From Megaustenia siamemsis (Eukaryota > Mollusca > Gastropoda > Stylommatophora > Ariophantidae): 64,000 bases of DNA. The notes beneath the pieces were generated by a model. The model was not told the origin of the DNA. It made no database searches and worked only from the letters and a program-made list of their open reading frames with translations. A program made the translations under genes and the position numbers. The stretch is taken from positions 66,272,205 through 66,336,204 of the forward strand of contig JAVIAB010000073.1 in NCBI GenBank assembly GCA_032433765.1. Reading direction: 5' to 3'. Below, in pieces: positions 61,978-64,000 of the stretch (its first letter is position 1; the number at the start of each line of letters is the position of its first letter).

Positions 61978-62610
61978 ATGCGAAAGAAAGCCATTATCAG
62001 CTCAAGGCATGGTACCGGTGGTGGCCACGAGCAACTCTTTTCATCATACGTTAGGCATGCAGCAAATGCTCAGCGGTCGTTTTTGTCCACATTCATCAGA
62101 GGTTCACAGCTGTCACCGCTATTGTCCAACAAGGAAATAACTCTAGAGGCAAAACGGGCACTTTATTATACAATCTTCATCCCAACGTGCTACCAATGCC
62201 AGTCCTGGACCCTAGATGCAAGAGTAATAGGGAAAATAGCCACCACCAAGATGAAACGTGTTAGATAAATGACATGAAACAGCCTGTGATTTAAGATCAG
62301 GAATGATGAACTTATAAAAATGCTAGGAATAACCCCACCTTAAAATATATAAAGAAACAATCTATGACGCAATAGATAAAATGGTTTGGCCACGAGACAA
62401 GGCAAACAGATCAAAACACAACACAACGAGCCTTCAAATAAACGTTGCGACAACACCAGACCCAAAGGTCAACCACGAAAAAGATTGATTGACGGAATAT
62501 TAGAAACAACTAGGAAGCATAACAGCAGTAGAGACGAATAGAAGAGCAAAAGACCGCAAAGTATATCTCCCCTTGACGCTGAAAGGCAAATGCGGAAGGA
62601 AAGAAGATCA
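61978..62610 (+). pseudogene. LINE RT C-terminal fragment
   Basis: Open to 62268 with LSPLLSNKEITLEAKRALYY, IFIPTCYQCQSWTLDARV and KIATTKMKRVR, the connector block of a LINE. The reading continues with stops and frame changes: DKIRNDELIKMLGITP-like near 62300, then WFGHETRQ-like near 62385 and KGQPRKRLIDGILETTRK near 62470. Same general family as the insert at 15434-16096. Confidence 0.75.
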
Positions 62611-63072
62611 GAGGTTCTTATTATTTTGAAAAGTTTGTTTCATTCATTTGTGACTTACTCGTTTCTGTTTAGCTAGTAGCAGGCATTTTTTTTTGTTGCT
62701 TGGTAACCCTGTTTAGGTTATGGAAGGCCCCAGTGTCACTGCAAACGAATTAAAATCCATAATTGCTCAACCGCCTGTGCCAGTGGAATGATACGAATTA
62801 ATATTTCATCTCCCAAACAAAGAAAGGTAGCTGTAGTCCCCATCATAGCAGTCTCAGCACGCGCCAAAAGACATAAGGCGAAACCGCACAGAAAGTGAAC
62901 ACAGCCATCTGTTTTTCATCATACGATATCATCATTCATCGTAAACAATCGGAATATCGAAACACGATCAAAACAAATTAAACGTACAGCCCACAGTATG
63001 CACAGAGCACTTAACTCAGTAGCTCCTGCAGCAAGCCGGACTACCCGTCGCCCATCAAACAACAACTACAAA
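62611..63072. other. No gene recognised
   Basis: No coding, RNA or repeat signature seen. Confidence 0.4.
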
Positions 63073-63290
63073 GGACAAGAGGTAGAGTTCGATCCCAACC
63101 GACGGCTTCCGGGTTCACCCAGCCTTTAATGAGTACCGGATTTTTTCTGGGAAAGTAAAGCGGCACGGGCGTAATACTGACCTCATTACCCCAAAAATCA
63201 TGTGCTGAAGGTCTGTAAAATTTATGGTCACTAACACCATATTCCCTATACGCTACTTGGTGTGACTGGGATCACTTTACTTTAGTTTTT
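63073..63290 (+). mobile_element. SINE-1 copy, 5'-truncated head
   Basis: Plus-orientation copy: GAGTTCGATCCCAACCGACGG (B-box), CTTCCGGGTTCACCCAGCC, GAGTACCGGATTTTTTCTGG and GTCACTAACACCATATTCCC, ending in CACTTTACTTTAG and a T-run. The A-box half of the head is missing or unrecognisable. Confidence 0.85.
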
Positions 63291-63339
63291 TTTTTACTTA
63301 CATCAAACAACAGACCGTAAGATCTCCTGCAATGTGAAT

Positions 63340-63545
63340 TTGTGAAATTATAAACCAGTTTACATGTCCACCCTCGGTCTCATAGTAGCCCTCTTGGATC
63401 TAGGCAACATCCCTCCTGACTACTTGTAGTATCTGGCTGGTGTAATTTGCCAACTTGTCTGCCGCGTCGTTTCTTGGAGTGTTGTTAGAGGGAATCGGCT
63501 GAATCAATTGTTGTTCTGTGTGTTTTCTCTCGTAGAGAGTGTAGT
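63340..63545 (-). pseudogene. LINE RNase H fragment
   Basis: Minus-strand QLIQPIPSNNTPRNDAADKL, then ANYTSQILQ, matches the last RNase H motif ('WiPSHcgi.GNe.ADklAk'), with His replaced by Asn and Gly by Arg. It is a short remnant of an element like that at 19469-20300. Confidence 0.65.
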
Positions 63546-64000
63546 TTTTCTCTTGTGTCATTCATGATTTAATCTTCGCGATTCTTCAGTGATTTCATTG
63601 CTCAGCTAAACATATGAACACAGGTTTAAACTTAAAATCATGCGCAGTCATGCATATGTGGACTAGCGACCAAACTGCTGAATCTATACTACAAGATTGT
63701 TCTATATTTAACCTTTAAGAATGTTACGTTAGTTTGCTAAAAGATTCAACAAAATCAAAACTCTGTGAGACTGAAAGGGACCTCCAGTCAATAGTCTAAT
63801 TATCAGAAACACTAAAATGGCATTGTACTAAAGATGTGCATGCAAGAAGTAAATAATGAGAAAATTCAAACTTAAAAAAAAGAGGAATGTCACACTGGCC
63901 AATGAACAAAATGCTTCAGACAAGAATACAGTTTACACTAATTTTTAGATGCCGAGAAATAAAACAAAATTTCTGATTGGTTCTAGCTTTCGAGATATTC
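63546..64000. other. No gene recognised
   Basis: AT-rich sequence to the window end; nothing supported. Confidence 0.4.

Overview
The window looks like a scaffold piece from an animal with an AT-rich, transposon-dense nuclear genome. Coding sequence lies in short exons with GT/AG borders, introns run to several kb, non-LTR retrotransposon debris is everywhere, and there are tRNA-derived SINEs and a huge satellite array. The one host gene is a homologue of PALB2 (partner and localizer of BRCA2), a gene absent from flies and nematodes. An invertebrate such as a lophotrochozoan fits the retroelement mix, but nothing here fixes the phylum.

Left part (1-29.8 kb): six exons of the PALB2-like gene lie on the + strand at 1040-5098, 11258-11410, 18801-18973, 21298-21528, 27516-27606 and 28137-28267. 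Reading phases agree across every junction. The large first exon is the low-complexity central region; the five small ones encode the C-terminal WD40 propeller. The N-terminal exons lie upstream of the window, and the last propeller exon(s) were not found. The giant exon carries three -1 frameshifts. Introns hold LINE fragments in both orientations (RTE-like and others), a near full-length RTE-like LINE with a second LINE and then a SINE nested inside it (13.9-17.7 kb), an RNase H domain of another LINE, a Tc1/mariner-superfamily transposon with perfect 25-bp inverted ends (21.6-24.0 kb), two inverted-repeat elements, two or three SINE families and a 77-bp minisatellite.

Middle part (29.8-60.3 kb): a 100-N assembly gap is followed directly by about 30.4 kb of one 27-bp tandem satellite (about 1,100 copies). 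It has linked monomer variants and higher-order repeats, one of them exactly 405 bp (15 monomers). Because 27 is a multiple of 3 and the monomer lacks stops in five frames, it yields very long spurious ORFs.

Right part (60.3-64 kb): a 36-bp and a 44-bp tandem repeat, a fragment resembling the Mos1-type transposase DNA-binding domain, LINE endonuclease, RT C-terminal and RNase H remnants, and a further SINE copy. No host exon was recognised here.
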